A stretch of DNA of 64,000 bases from Henriciella sp. (GCA_030066975.1 JASJAO010000005.1:124001-188000), one strand, 5' to 3'. Shown: positions 1-8,775, counted from the first letter of the stretch. Numbers and translations are program-made. The notes: generated from the letters alone by a model not told the origin.

Positions 1-115
1 TAAAGCGTTCAGCTCATCCAGTCTTTTCGTGGCGACGTCCCAGTCAAAGACGCCTCCTCAGCAGTTCCGTCGACTGCTTGATCTGTTCGGCCATAGCCAG
101 AATTTCAGCGGACAT
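1..115 (-). CDS. prfB: Peptide chain release factor 2, N-terminal part (runs off the window)
   Basis: Release factor 2 reads UGA and UAA stop codons on the ribosome. Only the first part is in the window. The minus-strand ATG at 115 opens a 23-codon frame ending in an in-frame TGA at 46-44. A +1 shift at CTT-TGA-C continues as DWDVATKRLDELNAL, which fits the start of RF2. The zero-frame peptide (MSAEILAMAEQIKQSTELL) also has the RF2 N-terminal pattern. The TGA is therefore the autoregulatory recoding site of prfB and not a broken gene. The gene lies about 50 bp downstream of the penicillin-binding protein gene on the same strand and may be co-transcribed with it. The identification rests on the recoding site plus a short peptide, which together are quite specific. 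Confidence 0.85.
43..58 (-). other. prfB: Programmed +1 ribosomal frameshift site of prfB
   Basis: On the minus strand the sequence reads AGGAGG-CGT-CTT-TGA-C. It has an internal Shine-Dalgarno-like AGGAGG, three bases, the slippery CTT codon, and the in-frame TGA as codon 24 of prfB followed by C. This is the same arrangement as the known bacterial RF2 site (SD-like element, 3 nt, CUU UGA C). There, scarcity of RF2 lets the ribosome shift +1 and complete RF2, giving negative feedback. Confidence 0.88.
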
Positions 116-168
116 AACGTTCCTCAATCAGAGTCAGGCGGCTTGAATGGCGGTCTTTGATGGCCGCG

Positions 169-2748
169 TCAATAAATGTCGTCGAGATTTTCGTCGACAA
201 GGTCTTCCTCAAGGATTTCGCCTGTTTCGGGATCCAGTTCCGGGATGGTCGGGCGATCAAAGATGCTGCTATTGGTGCCTGACAAGGACAGTGTTTCTTC
301 CTGCGCAAACACCATTCCGGGTTCGGTGCCTGGGCGGAACGCTTCCAGAATGATCTCAGAGGCGCCAGCGGTTGGCAGCTGGCCTGTGCGGGCATCCACT
401 TCCACCAGTCGAACACCGGGCGGGATGCGGAATGGCAGCGCCGGAACATCAGCGAGCGCGCGTTCCATGAATTCAGTATAGACCACACCGGCAACGCTGC
501 CGCCGCCTTCATTCTCACCCAGAGAACGCGGCTCATCAAAGCCCATCCAGATCCCGACGACGAGGTCTGGCGAGAAGCCAAACATCAGGGCATCGACATA
601 ATCATTGGTTGTACCGGTTTTGGCTGCGAGCGGCTTGCCGACGCGTTGGGCCCGGCGGCCTGTACCACGCGCGACAACGCCTTCCAGCATGTGCACAATC
701 TGATACGCGATGATCGGATCAATCAGCTGTTCCCGATTGTCTGGAAGGACCGGCGGTCCGCTGCCGTCCCAAGCGTCGGCAACACAGCCCTGACAGGCCC
801 GCTCATCATGCTTGTAGAGGGTAACACCATTGCGATCCTGAATCCGGTCCAGCAGCGTTGGCGTCACTTCCTTGCCGCCATTCACAAAGGCTGCATAGGC
901 TTTTGATAGGCGCCACGGCGTGGTCTCACCGGAGCCCAATGACATGGCCGGATACGGCGGCAGGTTGTCATAGACCCCGAACCGTTCGGCCAGTTCCGAT
1001 ACCGCTTCCATGCCGATATCGGTCGCAACGCGCGCGGTGACCTGATTATAGGATTTCTCCAGCGCCACGCGCATGGTGACTTCGCCATAAGACAGGCCTT
1101 CGGAATAGTTCTCCGGTTTCCAGACCTCGCCGGTGGCGTCATCATAATACACATAAGGCGAGTCGAGGATCCGGGTGCCCGGTGTGTAGCCGCGCTCAAG
1201 CGCCGAGGCATAAACAAACGGCTTGAATGAGGACCCAGGCTGGCGCCGGGCCTGGGTTACGCGGTTGAACGGGCTTTTGAAGAAGGAATATCCGCCCATC
1301 ATAGCCAGGACGCGACCCGTATGAGGATCGAGCGCGATCAGCGCGCCTTCGATCTTTGGAATCTGTTTCAGCTCCGCCTGCCCGGTCGGCACCATGATCG
1401 GTTCGGAAATCAGCCGAGTGACGTCATCGTCTGCCGGATCACCTTCAACATTGGCCCCGGCTTCAGTCGCATTAAGCTGACGGCGTGTCACCGCGGCGAG
1501 CACGACATCGCCCGGGCGAAGACCAGTGGACTGATCGCTGCGCACATAGGTGTTGGCCCATTCCATATCCTCAGACGGGATCGTGGTTTCAGCGCCATCG
1601 GCAAGCACAACCTGCGCGCCACCGCTATTGACACCGATGATCATGGCAGGTTCCCAGGTGCCATAGCCGCCCGGCAGGGTCAGGGCGTTCATCTGCTCCA
1701 TGACATCGCTCGCAGACACGTCCAGGCTCGCAATCGGGCCGCGATACTCGTAACGGCGGTCATAGGTTTCCAAGCCGATCTGCAACGCTTCCTGGGCGGC
1801 GAGTTGCAGTTTGGTGTCGATCGTAGTGCGAATGGAAAGACCGCTTTCCTCCAGCCCGTCCTCGCCATAGCGCTCAATCAGTTGCTTGCGCAGCTCTTGA
1901 ACGAAATAGGTTGCCGCCGCATAAGCCGGCCCGCGCAGGCGCCGTGTCGTAGTCAGCTGTTTCTGACGCGCTTCCTCGGCCTGCTCCTCGGTAATGTAGC
2001 CATCCTCAAGCATCCGCCCGATGACATAATCGCGTCGTGTGACCAGTCGCTCCGGATTGGTGTAAGGATTGACCCGCCCGGGAAACTTTGGAAGCGAGGC
2101 CAGCACCGCTGCCTCTGCAATATCAAGCTCTGGCAGCGATTTGTTGAAATAATTGAGCGCCGCCGACCCAACGCCGTACGAGCGTCCGCCGAGATAGATC
2201 TCGTTCAGGTAGAGCTCCAAAATATGCTCTTTGGAGAACGCACTCTCCATCCGACGCGCAACGATCATCTCCTTCACTTTACGCACAATCGTTTGATCGC
2301 GTGTCAGCAACATGTTCTTGGCAACTTGCTGGGTAATCGTAGAGCCGCCTTGCAGACCGCCGGATCCTGTAATCCTGCTACGCACGGAGTTTAGAACGCC
2401 GCGCGTCATACCACGAAAATCCAAACCGCCATGCTCGAAGAACTTCTTGTCTTCCGCAGAGACAAACGCATTCACAACGTGATCGGGAATGGCTTCAAAC
2501 GGCACAAAGACCCTGTGCTCTGAGGCGAACTCATAAATCAAAGTGCCATCACCGGCATGCACGCGCGAGGTGATTGGCGGGTTATACTCCGCCAGTTTCT
2601 CCACCGACGGCACCCCACGGGACAGCGACATCACCCAAAGCCAGACGGCCAGCAGCGCCATAGCGGTTAGAACGGCAATGATCAGCGCGCCAATGCGAAC
2701 AACTTTCCAGGTTGGAAAGCGTTTTTCTGCGGTTTCGTACTCGTGCAT
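169..2748 (-). CDS. mrcA: Class A penicillin-binding protein 1A (glycosyltransferase/transpeptidase)
   Basis: This bifunctional peptidoglycan synthase polymerises lipid II and cross-links peptide stems in the periplasm, anchored by one N-terminal membrane helix (about residues 18-40). The 859 residues carry a GT51 domain with GGSTITQQVAKN and the KEMIVARRMES and ELYLNEIYLG motifs. The penicillin-binding domain follows, with SxxK at Ser506 (GSSFKPF), SYN (EKSYNQ) and KTG (AAKTGTTND). An OB-like insert lies between the two domains, as usual for PBP1A. The C-terminal tail is acidic. The ATG at 2748 starts directly before the membrane anchor. It lies downstream of the amidase gene on the same strand, which makes a cell-wall pair. 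Confidence 0.95.
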   Translation of the reverse strand: MHEYETAEKRFPTWKVVRIGALIIAVLTAMALLAVWLWVMSLSRGVPSVEKLAEYNPPITSRVHAGDGTLIYEFASEHRVFVPFEAIPDHVVNAFVSAEDKKFFEHGGLDFRGMTRGVLNSVRSRITGSGGLQGGSTITQQVAKNMLLTRDQTIVRKVKEMIVARRMESAFSKEHILELYLNEIYLGGRSYGVGSAALNYFNKSLPELDIAEAAVLASLPKFPGRVNPYTNPERLVTRRDYVIGRMLEDGYITEEQAEEARQKQLTTTRRLRGPAYAAATYFVQELRKQLIERYGEDGLEESGLSIRTTIDTKLQLAAQEALQIGLETYDRRYEYRGPIASLDVSASDVMEQMNALTLPGGYGTWEPAMIIGVNSGGAQVVLADGAETTIPSEDMEWANTYVRSDQSTGLRPGDVVLAAVTRRQLNATEAGANVEGDPADDDVTRLISEPIMVPTGQAELKQIPKIEGALIALDPHTGRVLAMMGGYSFFKSPFNRVTQARRQPGSSFKPFVYASALERGYTPGTRILDSPYVYYDDATGEVWKPENYSEGLSYGEVTMRVALEKSYNQVTARVATDIGMEAVSELAERFGVYDNLPPYPAMSLGSGETTPWRLSKAYAAFVNGGKEVTPTLLDRIQDRNGVTLYKHDERACQGCVADAWDGSGPPVLPDNREQLIDPIIAYQIVHMLEGVVARGTGRRAQRVGKPLAAKTGTTNDYVDALMFGFSPDLVVGIWMGFDEPRSLGENEGGGSVAGVVYTEFMERALADVPALPFRIPPGVRLVEVDARTGQLPTAGASEIILEAFRPGTEPGMVFAQEETLSLSGTNSSIFDRPTIPELDPETGEILEEDLVDENLDDIY

Positions 2749-2841
2749 CGAAATGTCTTCTCAATCTCCGGGTGAACCGGGTGAATCACATGCTTTCGCG
2801 GCAAGACTAAGGCGCTGCTGCACAGGATGAAAGCCGCAGTA

Positions 2842-4116
2842 TCAGTCTGTCATCAATCGCTGATCCTGGCGATCGAAATACGTGTCGATGGCGCGCTTGA
2901 TCGCTCTGGCCGATTCCGCGCGGCCCGTGGCGGATTTCAGCCGCCGCGAGTCGGCCCCATTGGTCAAAAATCCAATCTCCACCAGAACCGCCGGCACATC
3001 GGGCGCCAGCAATACGAAGAGATTACCTTGTCGATGCGTGTTTCGCAGCAAGGGCCCCGCGCGCTCAAGTTCAGGCACCAGCACCTCAGCAAAAATCGCT
3101 GAGTTGGATTTGGTTTCCCGAAGGACGAGATCCTCAAGAATACCCGAGACTTCTTCAGATGTCCCGTCTTCGATCGGTATTTCCCAACCATGTTGTTTGG
3201 CCGTGCCCTCGATCCGGCGCTCCCCACGGGTCGAAATCGTATAGACAGAGGCCCCGAATATGTTCGGCTTCAACGCCGCATCCGCATGGAGGGAGATAAA
3301 CAGGTCCGCGCCCCATTCACGCGCCATTGAAACGCGGTCCTCGTGCTCGACATAGATATCAGTTTCACGTGTCAGGCGGACTTCGTAGCGCGGATCGTTT
3401 TCCAGCAGCGTTTTCAGAAACAGGGCTGTTTTCAGCACGATATCCGCCTCTTCTCCACCATTCACAGCCAGCGCGCCCGGGTCGCGCCCGCCATGCCCCG
3501 GATCGATGACCACGACATGCTTGCGACGTGCGGCAGCGGCGAGTTCGGCCATCTGGATCAGCGACCACGGTTTGGCAGACGGGGCACTGGCGGCCTCATT
3601 GATGTCGGCGACAGGGTCTTGTGGGCGTTCGAACGGCGCGCGGACACTAACCGAGGCGACGACCGGGGTCGCATTGAAACGGCTGGCGTCGGCTCGGACT
3701 GCTCTCGTAAACCGTGTTTCCGAGACCGCCGACAAGTCGATGACATATCTGAACAGCGTTTCTGATCCCGTCGGTGGCAGGTCGAGCTCGCGCACCACCA
3801 TCATCGGCAGGTCGAGTTCAAACAGGATGTGATCGGATTTCAGCGTGTAGGCAAATACGCCGCCCACAGGCTCTCCGAGATAGGCATTCGGGTCGACCGA
3901 GTACTGCTGCGGCTGAACCTTGATCAGCCCGAGGTCTTCGTCCTGGCCAAGGGCAATTACCGGATCCAGCGGCGTCGAAGAAGCCAACGTAATGCGCGTG
4001 TACTGCCCATCTCCGGCAATGCCGACAGACTGAATCTGTGCCGATGCCGCAAGCCCGCAAAGACAAGCAAACACAACAAACTGCATAAGGCGTACGAACT
4101 GCGTCATCACATCCAT
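2842..4116 (-). CDS. amiC: N-acetylmuramoyl-L-alanine amidase with AMIN domain
   Basis: This is a periplasmic zinc amidase that removes stem peptides from peptidoglycan, mainly at division. The 424 residues start with a signal peptide ending ...GLAASA-Q. An AMIN-like domain follows at about residues 30-150, then an Amidase_3 domain from about 195. Zinc-ligand motifs are visible: VVIDPGHGGRDPG (His), GGEEADIVLK (Glu), LFISLHADA (His) and the catalytic VLVEIGFLTN (Glu). A region before the last motif may be the regulatory helix that is displaced by an activator such as EnvC, but this is inference. The ATG at 4116 gives a clean signal peptide. The gene is divergent from rne and upstream of the PBP1A gene. 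Confidence 0.93.
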   Translation of the reverse strand: MDVMTQFVRLMQFVVFACLCGLAASAQIQSVGIAGDGQYTRITLASSTPLDPVIALGQDEDLGLIKVQPQQYSVDPNAYLGEPVGGVFAYTLKSDHILFELDLPMMVVRELDLPPTGSETLFRYVIDLSAVSETRFTRAVRADASRFNATPVVASVSVRAPFERPQDPVADINEAASAPSAKPWSLIQMAELAAAARRKHVVVIDPGHGGRDPGALAVNGGEEADIVLKTALFLKTLLENDPRYEVRLTRETDIYVEHEDRVSMAREWGADLFISLHADAALKPNIFGASVYTISTRGERRIEGTAKQHGWEIPIEDGTSEEVSGILEDLVLRETKSNSAIFAEVLVPELERAGPLLRNTHRQGNLFVLLAPDVPAVLVEIGFLTNGADSRRLKSATGRAESARAIKRAIDTYFDRQDQRLMTD

Positions 4117-4520
4117 GGCCTGACTGCCGTATCTTTATATTTGTCAGAGGTAAACTTTATGACAGACACTCGCTTAATCGAAGATTTACGGGTGATACAA
4201 AAATATTCATCCGCGTCCACGCATTTAGGGTCTTTCAATTCATGCCTACTAGGGGCATGTAGAAAGTAACCCTGAAACAGGGTGGAACAAGAATCCCCGA
4301 CGGGCATGTGAACAGGCCTAACCCCCTGCACGAAGCCCTACCGGAATGGATGGAACCATGAGCTTACGGGCAAAAACTGCAAACACTCTGCGCCGATCCC
4401 AATGCGGATCCGGCCCGAACCGCGGTGTGCCTGTATCAACGAATCAAAAATCTGGCATCGGTCGCCATGCACTCAGAACTTTCAGAGTCTTAGCGCCGCC
4501 AGTACGCAAGGCATACCAAT
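4117..4520 (+). promoter_or_regulatory. Intergenic region and likely structured 5' leader of rne
   Basis: This 404-bp region between divergent amiC and rne holds no convincing gene. It carries several hairpins. CATGCC 4241-4246 pairs with GGCATG 4254-4259. ACCCTG 4269-4274 pairs with CAGGGT 4278-4283 around an AAA loop. GCCG/ATCC at 4392-4399 pairs with GGAT/CGGC at 4406-4414 with one bulge. A second GGCATG at 4303-4308 could compete for the same CATGCC. RNase E mRNAs often have long leaders through which RNase E controls its own message, so an autoregulatory leader is likely. Promoters for both genes must lie here, but I see no clear -35/-10 pair. Confidence 0.5.
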
Positions 4521-7145
4521 ATGAAAAAACTGATGTTGATCGACGCGGTCCACCCCGAGGAGACCCGCGTCGCTCTCGTGAACGAGCAACGTGTCGACGA
4601 CTTTGACTTTGAAGCTGCTGGTAATGAACAGCTGCGCGGCAATATCTATCTCGCAAAAGTCACAAGAGTAGAACCTTCACTACAGGCCTGTTTTGTCGAG
4701 TATGGCGGCAATCGCCATGGATTCCTGGCTTTCAGTGAAATTCATCCTGACTATTACCAACTTCCTCAGGAAGACCGCGAGGCCCTGCTGGCTGAAGCCG
4801 CACGTGAAGCAGCTGAGGCCGACGAGTCAGAGCTGGATGATGGCGAAGACGATGATTTCGACGATCACGACGATGAGGACGATCACGACGAGACCGTGAT
4901 TGAGGCTTCCGATGATCAAGACGCCGACGTCGCCAACGGCGAGGAGGATGCTGATGCAACCGAGGCGGCTGATGACGCTGACCTCGCAGCCAGCGATGAG
5001 TCCGAAGCCGAAGATGACACTGGCGAAGAGGACACAGCCACAGCTGATGCTGAAGATGTGGGGGAGAAAAAGCCCAAAGCCAAGCCCGCCGCCCGCAAGC
5101 GTGGGCCCCGCAAAACACGGGCAACCTCCGCCAGCCGTCGCTACAAAATTCAGGAAGTGATCAGACGCCGTCAGGTGCTTCTGGTTCAGGTCGTCAAGGA
5201 AGAACGCGGCAATAAAGGCGCAGCGCTGACGACTTATCTGTCACTGGCCGGTCGGTACTCCGTCCTGATGCCCAACACCCCTCGCGGCGGCGGGATCTCC
5301 AGAAAGATCCCTTCGGGTAGTGATCGCAAGCGCCTGAAACAGATCATGGATGGCCTGGATGTCCCCAAAGGAATGGGGCTGATCGTTCGTACAGCAGGTG
5401 CAAAGCGGACCAAGTCTGACATTCAGCGCGATTATGAATACCTCCAAAAACTGTGGGACAAGATCCGCAGCAAGACACTGGACTCGATGGCCCCGACGCT
5501 CATCCATGAAGAAGGCGGTCTGGTGCACCGGGCCATGCGGGACATGTTCGACCGCCAGATTGAGGAAGTGGTCATTCAGGGTGATGAAGCCTATCGTGAG
5601 GCCAAAGATCTCGCCAAAACCCTGATGCCGACACAAGCGCGCAAAGTGAAGCGCTGGACCGCACCCAATCCGCTTTTTGTCTCCGAGGGGATCGAGGATC
5701 AACTCGACTCCGTCTTCAATCCGACAGTCCAGATGAAATCCGGCGGATATCTTGTCATTAACCAGACCGAAGCGCTGGTCGCGATCGACGTGAACTCCGG
5801 CAAGTCCACCCGTGAGCGCAGCATCGAACAGACAGCGCTGCGCACGAATCTCGAAGCGGCCGAAGAGGCCTGTCGTCAGATGCGCCTGCGCGATCTGGCC
5901 GGGCTCGTTGTGATCGATTTCATCGATATGGAAGAGAACAAGAATAATCGCGCCGTCGAGAAGAAGATGAAAGAGTGCCTGAAGCTCGATCGGGCGCGCG
6001 TTCAAAATAGCCGGATTTCCCAATTCGGCCTGATGGAAATCTCCCGGCAGCGGCGACGGGCTGGCGTTCTCCAGTCAACGTCCGAGAAATGTACCGCGTG
6101 TGACGGCACAGGGCGCCGCCGCTCCATCTCGTCAGCTGCGCTCCAATTGCTGCGTGCGATCGAAGCGCGTGCGGCCGGGGGTGGCTTGCGTGGATTGACC
6201 GTGACGGCACCGACCGATGTCGCGCTGTATCTGCTGAACACGAAGCGCGATGCGATTGCCGCAATCGAAGAGGAAGCCGGGTTCGCGATTGCGATCAAAT
6301 CCTCCGGTGAGATGATCCCGGGAGACTTTAATCTCGACGCACAAAAAGCGTCGAATACGAGACGACGGCGCAAGAAATTCGTCCGTGACGACTATCTTGA
6401 GGGTGACGAGGATGATCATCTCCTTCCTGAGCCCGAAGACGGCGAACCCGACACAGGCGATGACGGCGAAACGAGTGAAGCCGGTGACGGCGACGACGGC
6501 GCAGAGGAAGACGGCAGCCGCCGCAAACGCCGACGCCGTGGTCGCCGTGGTGGACGCAGGCGCAAGCGCGACGGCGACGCGATGGACCCCGGCGCACCGC
6601 CAAGCGATGGCGGGGCTCTCCTCGACGGAATTGCGGTCAGCGTTGCCAACTTGCTAGACGATGAGCCACCGGAACTGCCCTCGGCAGAAGAAGGCGGACT
6701 CACGGCGACGCCGGTAGCAACCGTGGCGGCCAAACCAGCTGCCCCGACACAGACTGATACCCCAGAGGCAAGCGCCGAGGGCGAAGACAAGCCCCGCAAA
6801 CGTCGCCGCCGCAGACGGCGCAAGCGGGGCGGCGCCGACGCCGAAGGTGAAACAACAGAAGCCGTCGCAACTGAGGCCGAACCGGACGAGCCAGAAGCGG
6901 CTCCGAGCGAACCGGTGGCCGAGCCGATTGTTGCTGTTGAACCGGAGGTCGCAGACACTGCTGACACGGTTGCCGACGCGCCGGTCGAGGTTGAAACGCC
7001 GGAACCGGCCCAAGAGCCCGAGCCTGAACCGGAACCCGCCGCGGCTGAAGTCGTGACGACTGACACGCCTATAGCGACAGAGCCTGTGCTTGAAGCGGGC
7101 GAAAAGCCAAAGAAAAAGAAACGCGGATGGTGGTCGCGCGGTTAA
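4521..7145 (+). CDS. rne: Ribonuclease E
   Basis: RNase E is the endoribonuclease and scaffold of the RNA degradosome, acting in mRNA decay and in rRNA/tRNA processing. In the 874 residues the S1 domain starts near residue 37 but is split by an Asp/Glu-rich insertion (about 85-208), as known for alphaproteobacterial RNase E. The DNase I-like site has its two metal-binding aspartates, Asp424 (VAIDVNSGKS) and Asp467 (VVIDFIDME). The zinc link is Cys525-x2-Cys528. The C-terminal half is disordered, with two arginine-rich RNA-binding stretches (near residues 665-685 and 752-770) and a Pro/Glu-rich tail. It ends in KKKKRGWWSRG, which matches the GWW peptide that binds PNPase in Caulobacter. The ATG at 4521 gives the conserved MKKLMLIDA start. 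Confidence 0.97.
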   Translation: MKKLMLIDAVHPEETRVALVNEQRVDDFDFEAAGNEQLRGNIYLAKVTRVEPSLQACFVEYGGNRHGFLAFSEIHPDYYQLPQEDREALLAEAAREAAEADESELDDGEDDDFDDHDDEDDHDETVIEASDDQDADVANGEEDADATEAADDADLAASDESEAEDDTGEEDTATADAEDVGEKKPKAKPAARKRGPRKTRATSASRRYKIQEVIRRRQVLLVQVVKEERGNKGAALTTYLSLAGRYSVLMPNTPRGGGISRKIPSGSDRKRLKQIMDGLDVPKGMGLIVRTAGAKRTKSDIQRDYEYLQKLWDKIRSKTLDSMAPTLIHEEGGLVHRAMRDMFDRQIEEVVIQGDEAYREAKDLAKTLMPTQARKVKRWTAPNPLFVSEGIEDQLDSVFNPTVQMKSGGYLVINQTEALVAIDVNSGKSTRERSIEQTALRTNLEAAEEACRQMRLRDLAGLVVIDFIDMEENKNNRAVEKKMKECLKLDRARVQNSRISQFGLMEISRQRRRAGVLQSTSEKCTACDGTGRRRSISSAALQLLRAIEARAAGGGLRGLTVTAPTDVALYLLNTKRDAIAAIEEEAGFAIAIKSSGEMIPGDFNLDAQKASNTRRRRKKFVRDDYLEGDEDDHLLPEPEDGEPDTGDDGETSEAGDGDDGAEEDGSRRKRRRRGRRGGRRRKRDGDAMDPGAPPSDGGALLDGIAVSVANLLDDEPPELPSAEEGGLTATPVATVAAKPAAPTQTDTPEASAEGEDKPRKRRRRRRRKRGGADAEGETTEAVATEAEPDEPEAAPSEPVAEPIVAVEPEVADTADTVADAPVEVETPEPAQEPEPEPEPAAAEVVTTDTPIATEPVLEAGEKPKKKKRGWWSRG

Positions 7146-7567
7146 CCAGATCGCCCGTCAGTATTAAGCTTTTCAACAGAAAATCCGCTTGACGTTTGCG
7201 CAAGCGCTACGTATTGGCGGCTTTGACAAGTAAGCGAGCTACGACGGGCCCAGCCGTCAGTACGAGTGAGCCCAACTGTCTTCCCTTTCAATACCGGTTC
7301 GCCGGTCTTGCGCTGCGAGGATACTTGGATGACTCATCCCATGGCCGCTTTTGCGACTCTGATCAAAAAAATCGACGTGGCTTTCGACACCACGACCGTC
7401 CATCGACCCTTTGCGAAGGACGCTGACTATATGGCGGTGGTGGCTGAACCTTTGTAAGGCTGGAGCGAGCCATAGGGCTCGCCAACTCCGACTGAGCCAG
7501 GCGCCTGACAGGCGCGTCTGACCCAAAATTGCGCGACCATTCGCACATACCGGACTTTGCAATAGCC
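7146..7567 (+). promoter_or_regulatory. Long 5' leader of the ornithine-type decarboxylase, possible speF-type element
   Basis: This 422-bp stretch lies between rne and the decarboxylase start. It contains a possible promoter (TTGACG 7189-7194, then TATTGG 7212-7217 at 17-bp spacing), a small ORF with a good ribosome-binding site (7329-7457), and two hairpins after it. These are GCGAGCC 7465-7471 with GGCTCGC 7476-7482, and GCGCC 7501-7505 with GGCGC 7511-7515. There is no U-run, so this does not look like a simple intrinsic terminator. A structured RNA called the speF leader is known upstream of alphaproteobacterial ornithine decarboxylase genes. The position fits, but I cannot verify its consensus here. 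Confidence 0.45.
7329..7457 (+). CDS. Possible leader peptide upstream of the decarboxylase (42 codons)
   Basis: This is a short ORF with the Shine-Dalgarno GAGGA at 7317-7321, seven bases before the ATG at 7329. It encodes MTHPMAAFATLIKKIDVAFD and then a second half containing TVHRPFAKDADYM, ending at TAA 7455-7457. It has no signal peptide or membrane segment. Two hairpins follow before the decarboxylase start at 7568. Known polyamine genes can be controlled by upstream peptides (speFL in E. coli senses ornithine), so a leader-peptide role is plausible. I see no clear match to the SpeFL motif. It could equally be an independent small protein or chance. Confidence 0.4.
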   Translation: MTHPMAAFATLIKKIDVAFDTTTVHRPFAKDADYMAVVAEPL

Positions 7568-8752
7568 ATGTTCAACCCGCATACCTCCCGCCTGGCACAG
7601 CCAGGTCTCATACCCGATTTTGATCGACCGCACGGATTGCCCGTATTCGGCAGCGTGCAGGATGCACTTGCCGCCTATGAGGGCGACGACCCGATCTACG
7701 TGCTATATCCGAAACTCATTGAATCTGCCGCAGAAACCTTCCTGAACGGGTTTCCGGGGAAGACGATCTATGCGGTCAAGGCGAACCCACATCCGGCGGT
7801 GCTGCGCACCTTGTGGGCTTCCGGAATTCGCGCTTTTGACGTCGCCTCGGTCCGGGAGATCGATCTCTTGAAAGCGACCTGTCCGGACGCTGAACTCTTC
7901 CTCATGCATCCGGTAAAGTCGCGGCAGACCATCCGTCACGCCTATGCAGCAGGCATACGCCATTTTGCCTTCGACTGCGCCGCGGAACTGGGCAAGATCC
8001 TGGTCGAAACGGGCGATGCAGCAGACTTGCATCTGCACCTGCGGCTCAGCCTGCCACAAACTGGCAGCGCGACCATGCCGCTTGATGGTAAATATGGCGC
8101 TGGATATCGCGAGGCCGTTGAGCTTCTACGGGCGGCTCGGCCGGTCTCGCAGAAGCTCGGTGTCTGCTTCCACGTCGGCAGTCAGTGCATGGACCCGGCC
8201 GACTATATCCGCACGCTCTCTTACGTGCATGGCCTGCTCGACGAGGCCGATATTCGGATCGACAGCCTCGATTGCGGGGGTGGGTTCCCGGTGGCCTATC
8301 CCGGCCTTACCCCGCCGCCCATGCAGGACTATTTCGCCCGCATCCGAAAAGGGATTGAGATCGTCGGCTTTAGCGATCTCGAAATCATCGGCGAGCCGGG
8401 CCGCGCGCTTTGCGGTGCCGGTGGCTCGACCCTCGCCCGCGTTGAACTCCGCAAAGGCAAAGATCTCTATCTGAACGAAGGCAGCTACGGCTCACTGTTC
8501 GACGCAGCCAATTGTGCCTGGAAGTATCCAGTCAAGCTGCATCGAGACGGTAAATCTTCAGAAAAAACAGAAGATTATAGATTCTTTGGCCCAACCTGCG
8601 ACAGTCTCGACACGATGGCGGGACCGTTCCACTTGCCCAGCGATGTCCGCGAAGGCGACTGGATCGAGATCTGTCACCTCGGCGCCTATGGTCAGGCCCT
8701 GGCAACCGGCTTTAACGGGTTTCAGTCAGAAACGACGATCGCGGTGGTTTAG
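7568..8752 (+). CDS. PLP-dependent ornithine/lysine-type decarboxylase (fold III)
   Basis: This enzyme most likely decarboxylates ornithine to putrescine, the first step of polyamine synthesis. Its 394 residues have the alanine-racemase-like PLP barrel with the Schiff-base lysine in YAVKANPHP. The glycine-rich phosphate-binding loop is LDCGGGFPV, followed by EIIGEPGRALCG. The substrate-binding loop GPTCDSLDTM contains the cysteine and aspartate from the partner subunit. The length is that of short alphaproteobacterial/eukaryotic-type ornithine decarboxylases rather than arginine decarboxylase. I chose ATG 7568; a TTG at 7529 is in frame but would fall in the leader. Its long upstream leader suggests control by polyamines or ornithine. 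Whether lysine is also a substrate cannot be told from sequence alone. Confidence 0.9.
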   Translation: MFNPHTSRLAQPGLIPDFDRPHGLPVFGSVQDALAAYEGDDPIYVLYPKLIESAAETFLNGFPGKTIYAVKANPHPAVLRTLWASGIRAFDVASVREIDLLKATCPDAELFLMHPVKSRQTIRHAYAAGIRHFAFDCAAELGKILVETGDAADLHLHLRLSLPQTGSATMPLDGKYGAGYREAVELLRAARPVSQKLGVCFHVGSQCMDPADYIRTLSYVHGLLDEADIRIDSLDCGGGFPVAYPGLTPPPMQDYFARIRKGIEIVGFSDLEIIGEPGRALCGAGGSTLARVELRKGKDLYLNEGSYGSLFDAANCAWKYPVKLHRDGKSSEKTEDYRFFGPTCDSLDTMAGPFHLPSDVREGDWIEICHLGAYGQALATGFNGFQSETTIAVV

Positions 8753-8775
8753 CGAGACACTTATTCTCGCTTTAT
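8751..8775 (+). terminator. Weak intrinsic terminator after the decarboxylase
   Basis: AGCGAGA 8751-8757 pairs with TCTCGCT 8765-8771 around a 7-base loop, overlapping the stop codon and followed by a short TTAT. The U-tract is poor, so the termination strength is doubtful. Confidence 0.35.

Noticed and set aside
1321-2394. Long open frame on the plus strand opposite the PBP1A gene
   Set aside because: It is the shadow of a well-conserved gene; the translation has no family features and no ribosome-binding site.
4107-4331. Small minus-strand open frame in the rne leader
   Set aside because: It has no ribosome-binding site or recognisable features and covers the leader hairpins, so it is probably chance.
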